Shown one piece after another: positions 16,082-26,460 of a stretch of 64,000 nt of DNA. The position numbers and the translations under genes were made by a program. Every line of letters starts with the position of its first letter. The first letter of the stretch is position 1. This stretch comes from Hamadaea tsunoensis DSM 44101. Lineage in GTDB: Bacteria > Actinomycetota > Actinomycetes > Mycobacteriales > Micromonosporaceae. The stretch covers positions 1-64,000 of the forward strand of contig NZ_AUAX01000038.1 of the NCBI RefSeq assembly GCF_000428945.1. Reading direction: 5' to 3'. The notes beneath the pieces were generated by a model that searched no databases, was not told where the DNA came from, and saw only the letters and a program-made list of their open reading frames with translations.

Positions 16082-18556
16082 TCAGCCGCGGGAGAACACG
16101 CGGCGCGGGTTGAACCGCGACAGCCACACCCGCATCCGGCTGAGCTTCACCGCTGTCCCGCTCACCCCGTCGAGGAAGGCCAGCCGCCACCGTGCCGTCA
16201 CCGAGGGCGGCATGAGCACCGCGTACACGCGTACGCGCCACTCGGACGTGCTGATCAGGTAGCGCCGGATCGCCCGCAGCGAACCCGACAGCGGCTCCGG
16301 ATCGAGCGGGGTACGCGCGTACCGGGCCCGCTCCTCGGCCATCGCGAGCTGCCGGGCGCCCGTAGCCGCCTCGGCCGGCAGTTCCTGCTGCTCGATCAGG
16401 CGCCGGACGGCCGTACGCGGAGTCTCCGCCGCGTCCGCCGGTACGCGGAAGTCGATCAGCGTGTCCAGCAGTTCGTCCCACGCTTCGTGGGCGAGTTCCC
16501 GGGCACGGTCGGCGCCGCTGTCGGAGACGATCACCATGACGCCCGGCTGGTCGGGGACCGCGCCGACGACTTCGCCGAGGTCGGCCGCCTGACTCGCCTT
16601 CACCTGCCGGGACCGCCGTCGGCGCAGCCGCCGCCGCAGCAGCATCGGCAGGCTGAGCACGACGATGACGAGCACCACGCCGCCGAGCAGGTACCACGGC
16701 CACACCGGGGCCGGGGTGATCGGCTGCCCGTTCGCGTCGAGTCCGGCGTTCGGGTCGTGGTTGTTGTCGCCGCGCGGGTTCACGTCGTCGCCCCCGCCGC
16801 CCGGGACCACCGAACCGGGCGAGACGCTCGGCGCGGCCGTCGGCCGGTTGACGTCCGGCGCCCAGTCCGAGGCCACCGAGCCCGCCACGTAGGTGCTGGG
16901 CGTCGCGTCGAACGGCACCCAGCCGAAGCCCTCGAAGTAGACCTCGGTCCAGGCGTGCAGGTTGCGGTTCGTCAGCTGGTAGACGTTCTGGCCGTTCTCG
17001 GTGCGGACGTTGCTGCCGCGGGTGAACCCGAACGCCACCCGGGCCGGGATGCCCGCGGTACGCACCATCCAGGCCAGCGCCGCGGCGTACTGCTCGCAGA
17101 AGCCGGTCTTGTTGTGGAGGAAGTCGACGATCTTCTGACCCGACGTGCCCTCCACGGTCGACAGCGAGTAGCGGAATCCGTTGCGGGTCGAGAAGTAGTC
17201 GTAGAGCGCCCGGACCTTCTCATAGGGGGTCTTGGCGTTCTTCGTCAGGTCCTCGACCAGCTTGTTCACCTCGACGACCAGCGGCACCTGCGTGTACTGC
17301 CGGCGCAGGGCGTTGTCGGCGCTGAGCTCCGGCGAGCTGTTCAGCTCGTCCGGCGTGTAGATCGAGCGGACGTAGTCGAACTGGTAGGACCGGCCGCCCG
17401 ACCGCGAGCGCAGCGAGAAGACGATCCCCATGTTCGGGTCGTACGCCCAGTCCGAGCCGATCTTCTGGGTGGACACCGGTTCGGCGTACACGGGCAGCAT
17501 CGGCATGTCGAAGTTCTTGCCGATCTGGACCTGTGCCGTGTACTTCTCCCGGCTGACCCCGAACGACGGGCGCTGGTTCGGGTCGGGCAGGTCGGCGCTG
17601 CCGATCGCCTGCCCCGACGGCGTACGCGTCTTGAACCCGCTGGACGTCAGCTCGTCGGCCACCCCGAACTTCAGGTAGTACGGGTCGCCCTCGGTCGTGG
17701 TCACCTTGACGAGATCCTGGACCGAGGTCTGGTTCAGCCGGCCGGCCAGGTCGGCGAAGAGGTTGACCGTCGCCGGACCGCCCTTGCCGTTGCCGCCCCG
17801 GTTCGGGCCGTTGCCCTCGCCGCCGAAGGAGTCGAAGACGCTGGTGCTGAACGTGGGCACCATGACCGGCAGGACGACCGCCGCGAGCACGCCGACCACG
17901 GCCAGCCGCCGGCCCGCCGAGGTCAGCGGGGACGACTCCCACGCGTCGACGTCCCGGCCGTCGCCGGTGAAGCGGCGGCCGAAACGGCGTACACGGTCGG
18001 TGTTGTCGGCCACGAGCAGCCACAGGTAGCCGACCGCGCCGATCATGAACGGGAAGATCGAGACGGAGTCGGGGAACACCGCGACCGGCACCGCGTAGAT
18101 GGCCAGCATCGGCAGCCCTGACAGCGCCGGGCGGCGCAGCCCGACCGTGAACAGGTCGGTCAGGATGCCGACCACCCCGATCCCGAACACCGTCAGGAAC
18201 AGCAGTCCGCTCAGATCCTCGACCGGTACGCCGTTGTCGCGGATCTGCGTACCGGCGTCGCCGAGCAGCCTGCCGAAGTAGGCGACCGTCTCCGGGGTCG
18301 GGATGAAGCCGAGCAGCGAGTGCCCGTTCGAGAACAGCAGGGTCAGCGTCAGGAACAGCACCAGGAACATGGCCAGGCCCTGGGTGGCGACCCGTCCCCG
18401 CAGCGCGCGTACGCCCGTCGCGGTGGCGGTGATCAGGCCGACCGCGAAGATCGACTGCACCATCCAGGTCCAGTGCTGGAAGATCCCGGCCAGCGGCACG
18501 GCGGACATGATCGTCGCCGCGCCCGCGATGAACCCGAGGTTGCGCCGGTTGTTCAT
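16082..18556 (-). CDS. TgpA-like membrane transglutaminase
   Basis: 824 residues. The N-terminal half has about six membrane helices, followed by an extracytoplasmic transglutaminase-like domain. Its triad is C487 (GFCEQYAAALAWM), H534 (NLHAWTEVYF) and D550 (WVPFDATPS). A Pro/Gly/Asn-rich linker, one more helix (WPWYLLGGVVLVIVVLSL) and a cytoplasmic DUF4129-like region follow. This is the TgpA architecture, encoded next to DUF58 and MoxR genes across bacteria; the natural substrate is not settled. The start ATG overlaps the stop of the DUF58 gene by four bases. Confidence 0.9.
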   Translation of the reverse strand: MNNRRNLGFIAGAATIMSAVPLAGIFQHWTWMVQSIFAVGLITATATGVRALRGRVATQGLAMFLVLFLTLTLLFSNGHSLLGFIPTPETVAYFGRLLGDAGTQIRDNGVPVEDLSGLLFLTVFGIGVVGILTDLFTVGLRRPALSGLPMLAIYAVPVAVFPDSVSIFPFMIGAVGYLWLLVADNTDRVRRFGRRFTGDGRDVDAWESSPLTSAGRRLAVVGVLAAVVLPVMVPTFSTSVFDSFGGEGNGPNRGGNGKGGPATVNLFADLAGRLNQTSVQDLVKVTTTEGDPYYLKFGVADELTSSGFKTRTPSGQAIGSADLPDPNQRPSFGVSREKYTAQVQIGKNFDMPMLPVYAEPVSTQKIGSDWAYDPNMGIVFSLRSRSGGRSYQFDYVRSIYTPDELNSSPELSADNALRRQYTQVPLVVEVNKLVEDLTKNAKTPYEKVRALYDYFSTRNGFRYSLSTVEGTSGQKIVDFLHNKTGFCEQYAAALAWMVRTAGIPARVAFGFTRGSNVRTENGQNVYQLTNRNLHAWTEVYFEGFGWVPFDATPSTYVAGSVASDWAPDVNRPTAAPSVSPGSVVPGGGGDDVNPRGDNNHDPNAGLDANGQPITPAPVWPWYLLGGVVLVIVVLSLPMLLRRRLRRRRSRQVKASQAADLGEVVGAVPDQPGVMVIVSDSGADRARELAHEAWDELLDTLIDFRVPADAAETPRTAVRRLIEQQELPAEAATGARQLAMAEERARYARTPLDPEPLSGSLRAIRRYLISTSEWRVRVYAVLMPPSVTARWRLAFLDGVSGTAVKLSRMRVWLSRFNPRRVFSRG

Positions 18557-19860
18557 CGCCGGCCCCCCGTCGTCGGCAGGGCGGTCTCGGCCAGCGCCGC
18601 CCGCCAGGCGAACCCGGCGGAGCCGCGGCCGGCGGCCGGCCACAGCGCGGGCAGCTTCGAGCCGTGCTCGGCCCCGACCACCCGCCAGCCCGTGTGCAGC
18701 ATGCCGAGCGCGGTCGCGGACCGCGCTTGATCGGCCTCGGCGCGCGCCTCCGGCGTCAGGTTCAGCCACGTCGACGTGTCGAGCAGGAAGCCCACGCACG
18801 TCGTACCGCTGCCCCGCAGGCCCGCGAGCATCTGCACCTCGACATCGCTGAGCTGCCCGAACACCGCCAGGATGAGGCCGCCGTCGGCCCGCCGCCGCGC
18901 GTGCTGCACGAGCGGCGCGACCCCGCTGGCCTTGCTGAGCTTCACCTCGGCCAGCCGGTCCATCATGTGCGCCTCGCCGGCCGCGTCGGTCACGTCGATG
19001 TCGATCGACCCGTCCGAGACCAGGCGTACGCGGTAGCCGGCCTCGCGCAGATGCATCGCGATGCTGGCCGCGGCGGAGACCGCCCACTCGAAGCTGGCCG
19101 TCGGGCCCTCACCCCGGTGCGCGTTCGCCCGGGTGTCGAGCAGGACGGTCGCCCGGCTCTCCCACGGCTGCTCCTCGCGGCGCACCATGAGCTCGCCGAC
19201 GCGGGCGGTCGAGCGCCAGTGCACCCGCCGCAGGTCGTCGCCGTGCCGGTACTCCCGCGTCGCGGCGTCGTCCTCCCCGTGCACCGACACCGAGCGCGCC
19301 CGCGAATCCCCGGAGCCCGCGAACTCGCCCGCGAGGCGTACCGAGGGCAGGGGGACGACCTGCGGGATCACGACCAGGTGGTCGGTGCTCGGGAAGGCCC
19401 GCGTCAGCTCGCACAGCCCGAAGGGGTCGGTCATCCGGATCGACAGCGGCCCGACCTCGTAGCGTCCGCGTGCGTCCGCCCGGACCGTGTACGCGACCGA
19501 ACTGGCCTGTCCCGCACCCAGCCGTTCGAGCACCAGCCGCGGCCGGGAGCCCAGCGCGTACGGGAGGCGGTCCTCGAGCAGCAGCGTGCCGGTGGGCAGC
19601 CGGGACATGTTCGACAGCCGCAGCACCACGCGGGACGCCGAGCCGACCGGGACCCGGTGCGGTTCGAGCGCCCGCGTGCACGACAGCTTGTACCGCGACC
19701 GGCCCACGTACGCCGCCGCCAGCAGCGGCAGCACGGCCAGCAGCACGGCGACCCGCAACAGGTCCCGCTCGCCGAGGATGAGGGCGGCGATGGCGGCGGC
19801 CGCGGCCGCGGCGAAGAACGCGCGCCCCCGGGTCGTCAGTCCGCCCAGCGCCTCACGCAC
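18553..19860 (-). CDS. DUF58 domain protein
   Basis: 435 residues from a GTG start, two bases downstream of the moxR stop. Two N-terminal membrane helices (about 13-30 and 35-50) precede a beta-rich region and the DUF58 core, whose conserved stretch GDDLRRVHWRSTAR is present; the C-terminal part has a von Willebrand A-like fold in this family. Acts, by analogy, as substrate or scaffold of the MoxR ATPase at the membrane. Operon order MoxR-DUF58-TgpA with 1-base gap and ATGA overlap implies joint translation. Confidence 0.88.
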   Translation of the reverse strand: MREALGGLTTRGRAFFAAAAAAAIAALILGERDLLRVAVLLAVLPLLAAAYVGRSRYKLSCTRALEPHRVPVGSASRVVLRLSNMSRLPTGTLLLEDRLPYALGSRPRLVLERLGAGQASSVAYTVRADARGRYEVGPLSIRMTDPFGLCELTRAFPSTDHLVVIPQVVPLPSVRLAGEFAGSGDSRARSVSVHGEDDAATREYRHGDDLRRVHWRSTARVGELMVRREEQPWESRATVLLDTRANAHRGEGPTASFEWAVSAAASIAMHLREAGYRVRLVSDGSIDIDVTDAAGEAHMMDRLAEVKLSKASGVAPLVQHARRRADGGLILAVFGQLSDVEVQMLAGLRGSGTTCVGFLLDTSTWLNLTPEARAEADQARSATALGMLHTGWRVVGAEHGSKLPALWPAAGRGSAGFAWRAALAETALPTTGGRR

Positions 19861-19861
19861 G

Positions 19862-20908
<1,047 letters not shown>

Positions 20909-21040
20909 CGGGCCTCCTCATGATCGGAACCGGGTATGCGCCCTGTTAGACGCGGTAAGTGTCCCGACGGGTTGGCAGACCGTCCGTGGACGCTTGGTGA
21001 CGCCCGGGGTGTGGGTGAAGTCTCCTCCCGTAACGGATAC

Positions 21041-21106
21041 CTCAGCAACACACCTCGGGGATTGCTGAGCGTGTCAACCGGTTCGACCGGTTCGCAGGAG
21101 CGGGGG
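21041..21106. promoter_or_regulatory. Divergent intergenic region, inverted repeats between moxR and leuS
   Basis: CTCAGCAA (21041-21048) and TTGCTGAG (21062-21069) form an 8-bp inverted repeat with a 13-base spacer. AACCGGTT (21076-21083) and ACCGGTT (21086-21092) follow directly and could form further palindromes. These lie upstream of the leuS leader promoter and on the moxR side as well, so a regulator could affect both. No regulator can be named. The stretch 20909-21040 shows nothing firm. Confidence 0.35.
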
Positions 21107-21118
21107 TACACTGCGCAT
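21107..21118 (+). promoter_or_regulatory. -10 element of the leuS leader transcript
   Basis: TACACT (21107-21112) is followed by six bases and ATG 21119, so transcription should begin at the leader peptide start codon. A TCGACC about 18 bp upstream (21083-21088) is a weak -35. Confidence 0.5.
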
Positions 21119-21160
21119 ATGACCCGCTTCTTCGGGCTCCTTCTTAGCGGGCCGTGCTGA
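21119..21160 (+). CDS. Leader peptide with Leu codons upstream of leuS
   Basis: Thirteen codons encode MTRFFGLLLSGPC. Three consecutive leucine codons (CTC CTT CTT, 21137-21145) include two CTT, a codon rarely used in the GC-rich genes around it. The UGA stop (21158-21160) overlaps the 5' arm of the following hairpin. A short leucine-rich reading frame just before a terminator-like hairpin and the leucyl-tRNA synthetase gene is the classical pattern of ribosome-mediated attenuation. The start is probably leaderless. Confidence 0.7.
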   Translation: MTRFFGLLLSGPC

Positions 21161-21212
21161 CGCTGACAGCAGCGTGAGCACGGCTACCCCTCCCTGTGCG
21201 AGGGGCTTTTTT
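21151..21212 (+). promoter_or_regulatory. Candidate leucine attenuator of leuS
   Basis: Hairpin 1:2 pairs GCCGTGCT (21151-21158) with AGCACGGC (21177-21184) and ACGCTG (21160-21165) with CAGCGT (21170-21175): 14 bp with one G/G mismatch. Two bases later CCCCTC (21187-21192) and GAGGGG (21200-21205) form a terminator stem with a seven-base loop, followed by C and six T (21207-21212). GCACGG (21178-21183) can instead pair with CC-T-GTGC (21193-21199), which would exclude both hairpins and act as antiterminator. leuS starts about 50 bases further on. The mechanism is inferred from layout only. Confidence 0.7.
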
Positions 21213-21264
21213 ATGCCCGCATCCAGATCAGAGTCCGACGAATGTGCGAGAGATGGTGGAGACG

Positions 21265-24093
21265 ATGAGCGAGGCCGACGCCCCCGCGTTCCGGTATACC
21301 GCGGCCCTGGCGAACGAGATCGAGAAGCGCTGGCAGGACTACTGGTCCGCGCATGGCACCTTCCACGCCCCGAACCCGGTCGGCCCGCTCAGCGACCCGT
21401 CGCACCCCCGCTCCGGCGCGCCCAAGAAGTTCGTGCTGGACATGTTCCCGTACCCGTCCGGGGCCGGGCTGCACGTCGGGCACCCGCTGGGCTTCATCGG
21501 CACCGACGTGTTCGCCCGCTTCCAGCGGATGGCCGGGCACAACGTGCTGCACACGATGGGCTTCGACGCCTTCGGCCTGCCCGCCGAGCAGTACGCCGTC
21601 CAGACCGGCACCCACCCGCGGGTGACGACCGAGCAGAACGTCGAGCGCTACCGGGCCCAGCTGAGGATGCTGGGTCTGGGGCACGACGAGCGCCGGAGCG
21701 TGGCCACCACGGACGTCGGGTTCTACCGGTGGACACAGTGGATCTTCCTGCAGGTCTTCAACTCGTGGTACGACGAGGCGGCCGGCAAGGCGCGTCCCAT
21801 CGCCGAGCTGGAGGCCCAGTACGCCGACGGCACCCGCGCCACGCCGGACGGCCGGGACTGGGCGGACCTGTCGGCGTCGGACCGGCGCGCCGTGATCAAC
21901 GAGCACCGCCTGGCGTACGCGTCGGACGCGCCCGTGAACTGGTGTCCCGGGCTGGGCACGGTACTGGCCAACGAGGAGGTCACCGCCGACGGCCGCAGCG
22001 AGCGCGGCAACTTCCCCGTCTTCAAGGCCAACCTGCGGCAGTGGATGATGCGGATCACCGCGTACACCGACCGGCTGATCGACGACCTGGACACCCTGGA
22101 CTGGCCCGAGCCGATCAAGATGATGCAGCGCAACTGGATCGGGCGGTCCTACGGCGCGCACGTGGACTTCGTCAGCGACGCGGGCCCGATCACCGTGTTC
22201 ACGACCCGCCCCGACACCCTGTTCGGCGCGACCTACATGGTGCTGGCACCCGAGCACGAGCTGGTCGACTCGCTGGTTCCGGCGGCCTGGCCCGAGGGCA
22301 CCCACTCCGTCTGGACGGGCGGGCACGCGAGCCCGGCCGAGGCAGTGTCGGCGTACCGGGCCTTCGCGGCGGGCAAGTCCGAGGTCGAGCGCCAGGCGGA
22401 CGCCAAGGAGAAGACCGGCGTCTTCACCGGCGCGTACGCGACCAACCCCGTCGACGGCCGCCAGGTACCGGTGTTCATCGCCGACTACGTGCTGGCCGGC
22501 TACGGCACCGGCGCCATCATGGCCGTCCCCGGCCAGGACGAGCGCGACTGGGAGTTCGCCGAGGTCTTCGAGCTGCCCATCATCCGCACCGTCCAGCCCC
22601 CGGCGGGCTGGGCGGGCAAGGCGTACACCGGGGAAGGCCCGGCCGTGAACAGCGGCATGCTGGACGGGCTGGGCATCGCCGAGGCCAAGAAGAAGATGAT
22701 CGCGTGGCTGGAGGCCGAGGGCCACGGCAGCGGCGCGACCACCTACCGCCTGCGCGACTGGCTGTTCAGCCGGCAGCGCTACTGGGGCGAGCCGTTCCCG
22801 GTCGTCTACGCGGTGACCGCCGACGGCGACGTCGACAACCAGCCGATCCCGCTGCCCGACAGCATGCTGCCGCTGGAACTGCCCGAGGTCGCCGACTTCT
22901 CGCCGAAGACGTTCGACCCGGACGACGCCGACACCGTGCCCGAGACCCCGCTGTCGCGCAACCGCGAGTGGGTGGAGGTCGAGCTGGACCTGGGCGACGG
23001 CCTGAAGCGCTACGTCCGCGAGACCAACACGATGCCGCAGTGGGCCGGCTCCTGCTGGTACCAGCTGCGCTACATCGACCCGACCAACGAGCAGGCGTTC
23101 GTCGACCCCGCGAACGAGGCCTACTGGGTCGGCCCGTACCCCGACATGGCGTCGGGCGGCACCGACCTGTACGTCGGCGGTGTCGAGCACGCCGTCCTGC
23201 ACCTGCTGTACGCCCGCTTCTGGCACAAGGTGCTGTTCGACCTGGGCCACGTCTCCTCGTTCGAGCCGTACCACCGCCTGTTCAACCAGGGCTACATCCA
23301 GGCGTACGCGTACACCGACGACCGGGGCGTCTACGTTCCCGCCGAAGAGGTGACCGAGGACCCGGCCGGCGTCTACCAGTGGCACGGCGAGAAGGTCGGC
23401 CGCGAGTACGGCAAGATGGGCAAGTCCCTGAAGAACGTGGTGACCCCCGACGAGATGTGCGAGCAGTACGGGGCCGACACGTTCCGCGTCTACGAGATGT
23501 CGATGGGCCCGCTGGAGGTGTCGCGCCCGTGGGAGACCCGGGCCGTCGTCGGCGCGCAGCGCTTCCTGCAGCGCGTGTGGCGGGCCGTCGTCGCGGAGGA
23601 GACCGGTGACCTGGTCGTCGTCGACGAGCCGGCCGACGACGCCACCCGCCGCCTGCTGCACCGCACCATCGCCGGGACCCGGGAGGACATGTCCGAGCTG
23701 CGCTTCAACACGGCGATCGCCAAGCTGATCGAGCTGACGAACGCCGTCACGAAGGCCGGGCGTACGCCGCGCGAGGTGGCCGAGCCGCTGGTCCTGATGG
23801 TCGCCCCGTTCGCGCCGCACATCGCCGAGGAGCTGTGGTCCAAGCTGGGCCACGAGGGCTCGCTGACGTACGCCGACTTCCCGGAGGCGGACCCGGCGCT
23901 GCTGGTCCAGGACACGGTCACCTACCCGGTCCAGATCAACGGCAAGCTGCGCGGCAAGATCGACATCCCCGCCGACACGACGGAAGCCGCGGTCCGTGAA
24001 GCCGCCCTGGCCGCCGTAGCCGACTCCCTGGCCGGCCGAGCGCCAAAGAAGGTCATCGTCATCCCCGGCCGCATGGTCAGCGTGGTCGTCTAA
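21265..24093 (+). CDS. leuS: Leucyl-tRNA synthetase
   Basis: 942 residues, class Ia synthetase. HVGH (70-73) is the HIGH motif and KMGKS (717-721) the KMSKS loop. Between them is the CP1 editing domain with [13 protein letters not shown] and [15 protein letters not shown], the threonine-rich and conserved Asp-containing signatures of Leu-tRNA proofreading. The anticodon-binding and C-terminal domains are complete. ATG 21265 follows GGAG; ATG 21253, four codons upstream, is possible. Its leader carries a Leu-codon peptide and terminator. No insertion or frameshift is seen. Confidence 0.95.
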   Translation: MSEADAPAFRYTAALANEIEKRWQDYWSAHGTFHAPNPVGPLSDPSHPRSGAPKKFVLDMFPYPSGAGLHVGHPLGFIGTDVFARFQRMAGHNVLHTMGFDAFGLPAEQYAVQTGTHPRVTTEQNVERYRAQLRMLGLGHDERRSVATTDVGFYRWTQWIFLQVFNSWYDEAAGKARPIAELEAQYADGTRATPDGRDWADLSASDRRAVINEHRLAYASDAPVNWCPGLGTVLANEEVTADGRSERGNFPVFKANLRQWMMRITAYTDRLIDDLDTLDWPEPIKMMQRNWIGRSYGAHVDFVSDAGPITVFTTRPDTLFGATYMVLAPEHELVDSLVPAAWPEGTHSVWTGGHASPAEAVSAYRAFAAGKSEVERQADAKEKTGVFTGAYATNPVDGRQVPVFIADYVLAGYGTGAIMAVPGQDERDWEFAEVFELPIIRTVQPPAGWAGKAYTGEGPAVNSGMLDGLGIAEAKKKMIAWLEAEGHGSGATTYRLRDWLFSRQRYWGEPFPVVYAVTADGDVDNQPIPLPDSMLPLELPEVADFSPKTFDPDDADTVPETPLSRNREWVEVELDLGDGLKRYVRETNTMPQWAGSCWYQLRYIDPTNEQAFVDPANEAYWVGPYPDMASGGTDLYVGGVEHAVLHLLYARFWHKVLFDLGHVSSFEPYHRLFNQGYIQAYAYTDDRGVYVPAEEVTEDPAGVYQWHGEKVGREYGKMGKSLKNVVTPDEMCEQYGADTFRVYEMSMGPLEVSRPWETRAVVGAQRFLQRVWRAVVAEETGDLVVVDEPADDATRRLLHRTIAGTREDMSELRFNTAIAKLIELTNAVTKAGRTPREVAEPLVLMVAPFAPHIAEELWSKLGHEGSLTYADFPEADPALLVQDTVTYPVQINGKLRGKIDIPADTTEAAVREAALAAVADSLAGRAPKKVIVIPGRMVSVVV

Positions 24094-24113
24094 AAGCCAA
24101 CACGCCGACGTCT

Positions 24114-24299
24114 CCACCCACCGGAACCCCCAGGTGGCCCTGTACCACCACGGACAAGGACACCCCCGCCGCGTAAGGGAGAAGCCCGGACCCGCGCCGC
24201 CCGGCAGCGCACAAGATCCGCGACGAAGTCGAGGATCTCTGAAGCTGACGGGCGGTGCATAAGGGGTCCGGAGCGCCGACCGCACCAGCAGCAACCTTC
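24114..24299 (-). repeat. Dispersed repeat, copy B (inverted relative to 200-387)
   Basis: Reverse complement of copy A: 24154-24299 is identical to 200-345, and the similarity fades towards 24114. On the minus strand ATG 24260 opens a frame of 56 codons ending at 24090, inside the leuS stop region, with the same MHRPSASEILDF... start as copy A. It fills most of the gap between leuS and the DUF2231 gene, which are convergent. The internal AGATCC/GGATCT hairpin is conserved. Function unknown. Confidence 0.85.
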
Positions 24300-24360
24300 A
24301 CAATGCCCCCGATGGCAATGCCCCCGAGGGCCCTGCCCCCCGAGGGCACTCCCCCCCGAG
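24298..24360. repeat. GC-rich 15-16-bp tandem repeats beside copy B
   Basis: Four units built on CCCCCGAGGGC-like cores begin at about 24298, 24313, 24329 and 24345. They lie between dispersed-repeat copy B and the stop codon of the DUF2231 gene (24370). Not coding. Confidence 0.7.
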
Positions 24361-24369
24361 GGCCGGCTC

Positions 24370-24834
24370 TCAAGCCCGACCCCACACCGCCGCAGCCCCC
24401 GAATCCCCGGTCCGGGCCACCTCCACCACGGCGATCACCGCGAGCACCAGCACCAGCGCCCGCAGGCCGCCCTTGACCCAGGCCGGCCGCGGATGGTTGG
24501 GCGAATCCTGCAACGCCCACAGCATCAACGCGGTCGCCAGCCCCAGCCCCAGCGTGAACCAGAACGTCGCCGTCCCGAGCGAGCGATGGTGCAGGACATT
24601 GGCCGGTGCGCCCTGCGGGAACCGGTAGCTGATGAACTTGTCGCCGGACAGCTTGGCGAAGAGGGCCGCCAGCGGTCCGACCGCCGCCAGGATCGCCGCC
24701 AGCCAGCCGGTACGCCCCCGCCAGCGGGGCAGGAGCGCGTACGCGGCCGCGAACAGGGCGAGCAGCGGGATGAAGACGACGGCCGCGTGCACGAACAGCG
24801 GATGCGCCGGTACGCCGAACACCGTGCTGAACAT
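24370..24834 (-). CDS. DUF2231 membrane protein
   Basis: 154 residues with four membrane helices (about 13-35, 43-60, 87-108, 124-142). The start FGVPAHPLFVHAAVVFIPL carries the conserved histidines of DUF2231 (HPLFVH), and HHRSLG in the middle is also typical; such histidines may bind heme or metal. The role is unknown. It stands alone, convergent with leuS and separated from the TVP38 gene by 61 bp. Confidence 0.75.
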   Translation of the reverse strand: MFSTVFGVPAHPLFVHAAVVFIPLLALFAAAYALLPRWRGRTGWLAAILAAVGPLAALFAKLSGDKFISYRFPQGAPANVLHHRSLGTATFWFTLGLGLATALMLWALQDSPNHPRPAWVKGGLRALVLVLAVIAVVEVARTGDSGAAAVWGRA

Positions 24835-24895
24835 GCCCCGATCATTGCTGCCCAGGGGGGCCTGTGTGCGCCGAACGTCCGGATTGGGCGTTGGT

Positions 24896-25747
24896 TCAGC
24901 GAGTTTGGGCGGTCTCCGGGTGGCGGGATCTGCCCGAGTATCTCCAGTAGAGGGTGGCGCCGACCATGACGCAGAAGCTGATCGCGGCGGGGGCGTAGGT
25001 CAGCAGGGTGGCGCCGTGCGGGGAGACGACCGCCGCACCGATCGCCGTGTTGGCGAAGGCGCTGGGGGTGGCGCCGATCGCGGTGCCGATGACGTAGTGG
25101 CGAAAACGCGTCGACGACGTGCCGTACGCGTACCCCATGAGGCCGAAGGGCGCGATCGGCAGCAGGCGGACCACGACGACGGCCAGGACCCCGCGTTGGG
25201 CGAGCCAGCCGTCGATCCGCGACCAGCGGCCGCCCAGCCGGGCGGCGATCGCGCGGCGGCCGGCCCAGCGGCCGAGCCAGAAGGTGGCGACCGCGGCCAG
25301 CACGGCGGCGCTCAGGGCCACGGCCGCGCCGGCGAGGGCACCGAAGAGCACGCCGCAGACCAGGGACAGCGCGGTACGCGGAATCAGCACCATCAGCAGC
25401 ACCGCGCCGAGCAGGATCCCGGCGGCCGGGCCGACCGCTCCGAACGACCGCAGCCGTTCGGCGGCCTCGGCCAGGGGAAGCCGGCTGGATGCCAGTGCGA
25501 GCAGCCCGACGATCAGTGCCAGCGACCCGAGCCGCAGCAGCAGCCGCCCCCTGGCCACCGAAGGCGACCCGGCAACAGCCGACCCGACAGCAGCCGACCC
25601 GACAGCAGCCGACCCGGCAGCAGCCGACCCGGCAGCAGCCGACCCGGCAGCAGCCGACCCGGCAGCAGGCGACCCGGCAGCAGGCGACTCGGCGAGCGAA
25701 GGCGGATCGGCGGGCGGCGCAGGCGAGGAGACCGCGGACTCCGTCAC
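24896..25747 (-). CDS. TVP38/TMEM64-family (VTT domain) membrane protein
   Basis: 283 residues. After an Ala/Gly/Ser-rich cytoplasmic tail of about 65 residues come some six hydrophobic segments. The VTT/DedA-like core is seen in LIPRTALSLVCGVLFG and VVVVRLLPIAPFGLMGYAYG. Relatives are lipid scramblase-like or transport proteins (DedA group). The GTG start overlaps the gatD stop (GTGA), which ties it to the murT-gatD operon and suggests a link with lipid-linked wall precursors; this is inference. The tail is encoded by a 15-bp tandem repeat, so its length may vary between strains. Confidence 0.75.
   Translation of the reverse strand: MTESAVSSPAPPADPPSLAESPAAGSPAAGSAAAGSAAAGSAAAGSAAVGSAAVGSAVAGSPSVARGRLLLRLGSLALIVGLLALASSRLPLAEAAERLRSFGAVGPAAGILLGAVLLMVLIPRTALSLVCGVLFGALAGAAVALSAAVLAAVATFWLGRWAGRRAIAARLGGRWSRIDGWLAQRGVLAVVVVRLLPIAPFGLMGYAYGTSSTRFRHYVIGTAIGATPSAFANTAIGAAVVSPHGATLLTYAPAAISFCVMVGATLYWRYSGRSRHPETAQTR
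25566..25685 (-). repeat. In-frame 15-bp tandem repeat encoding GSAAA units
   Basis: Eight units of 15 bp based on GACCCGGCAGCAGCC (plus strand) run from 25566 to 25685 without spacers, then degenerate. Being five codons each, they add pentapeptides of the type AAAGS to the N-terminal tail of the TVP38-like protein without breaking the frame. Confidence 0.9.
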
Positions 25748-26460
25748 GAGCGCCCGACGGCGGCGAGCCGCTCCGCGCGCAGCCGCCCCGTCCACGTCTC
25801 GTCGAGCGGGGCCAGGTTCTCCTCGCCGGTGGCCCAGCGCAGGAGCAGGTCGGCCAGGGCGGGGTTGCGCGCGAGCGCGGGGCCGTGCGCGTACGTGCCG
25901 AGGATCGTGCCGGCCCAGACGCCTTCGCCGACGCTGTCGTTGCCGACCCCGGTGGTGACCGTCGCGAGGGGACGGACACCGGCGCCCAGGTGCGTACGCC
26001 CGCCGTGGTTCTCGAAGCCGGTCAGCGGGGGCAGGCCGAGTTCGGGTGCGATGTCGCCGGCCAGTTCGCCGACGGCGCGCGAGGGGCCGCGGTCGGAGTG
26101 CAGGTCGACGAGGCCGAGGCCGGCGCACTTCTCACCCTTGGCGAAGAAGCTGCTGCCCAGCAGCTGGTAGCCGGCGCAGACGGCGAAGATCACCGCCCGG
26201 TCGGCGGCGGCGCGGTGCAGGCCGCCGTCGGCGATCAGTCGCTCGGCGGCCGAGGCCTGCGGGCCGTCCTCGCCGCCGCCGATGAGGTAGATGTCGCCGT
26301 GCGCGGGCAGCTTCTCGTCGGAGCGCACCTCGACGGTGCGGGCCGGTATGCCCCGGGCGAGCGCGCGGCGGTGCAGGATCAGCATGTTGCCGCGGTCGCC
26401 GTAGGTCGACAGCAGGTCCGGGTAGACCCAGACGATCGTCAGCTCAGACAACTCGATCAA
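25744..26460 (-). CDS. gatD: Lipid II isoglutaminyl synthase, glutaminase subunit GatD
   Basis: About 238 residues. A class I glutamine amidotransferase-like (CobB/CobQ type) fold: YGDRGNMLIL and LIGGGEDGPQ near the N-terminus, the nucleophile Cys in FAVCAGYQLLG, and the catalytic His in GTYAHGPAL. It supplies ammonia to MurT, which amidates the alpha-carboxyl of D-Glu in lipid II. The TTG start at 26460 overlaps murT by 17 bases; TTG 26451 has the better spacing to a GGAG and may be the real start. The stop overlaps the next gene. Confidence 0.9.
   Translation of the reverse strand: MIELSELTIVWVYPDLLSTYGDRGNMLILHRRALARGIPARTVEVRSDEKLPAHGDIYLIGGGEDGPQASAAERLIADGGLHRAAADRAVIFAVCAGYQLLGSSFFAKGEKCAGLGLVDLHSDRGPSRAVGELAGDIAPELGLPPLTGFENHGGRTHLGAGVRPLATVTTGVGNDSVGEGVWAGTILGTYAHGPALARNPALADLLLRWATGEENLAPLDETWTGRLRAERLAAVGRS

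Noticed and set aside
21076-21095. tRNA T-arm (GGTTCGACC context)
   Set aside because: Only a short stem-loop is present; no acceptor, D or anticodon arms can be drawn around it.
20936-21264. T-box riboswitch in front of leuS
   Set aside because: No T-box consensus sequence or specifier loop is visible; a Leu-codon leader peptide explains the region better.
25566-25685. CRISPR array or satellite
   Set aside because: Units are 15 bp, contiguous and in frame within a real gene; they encode a peptide repeat.
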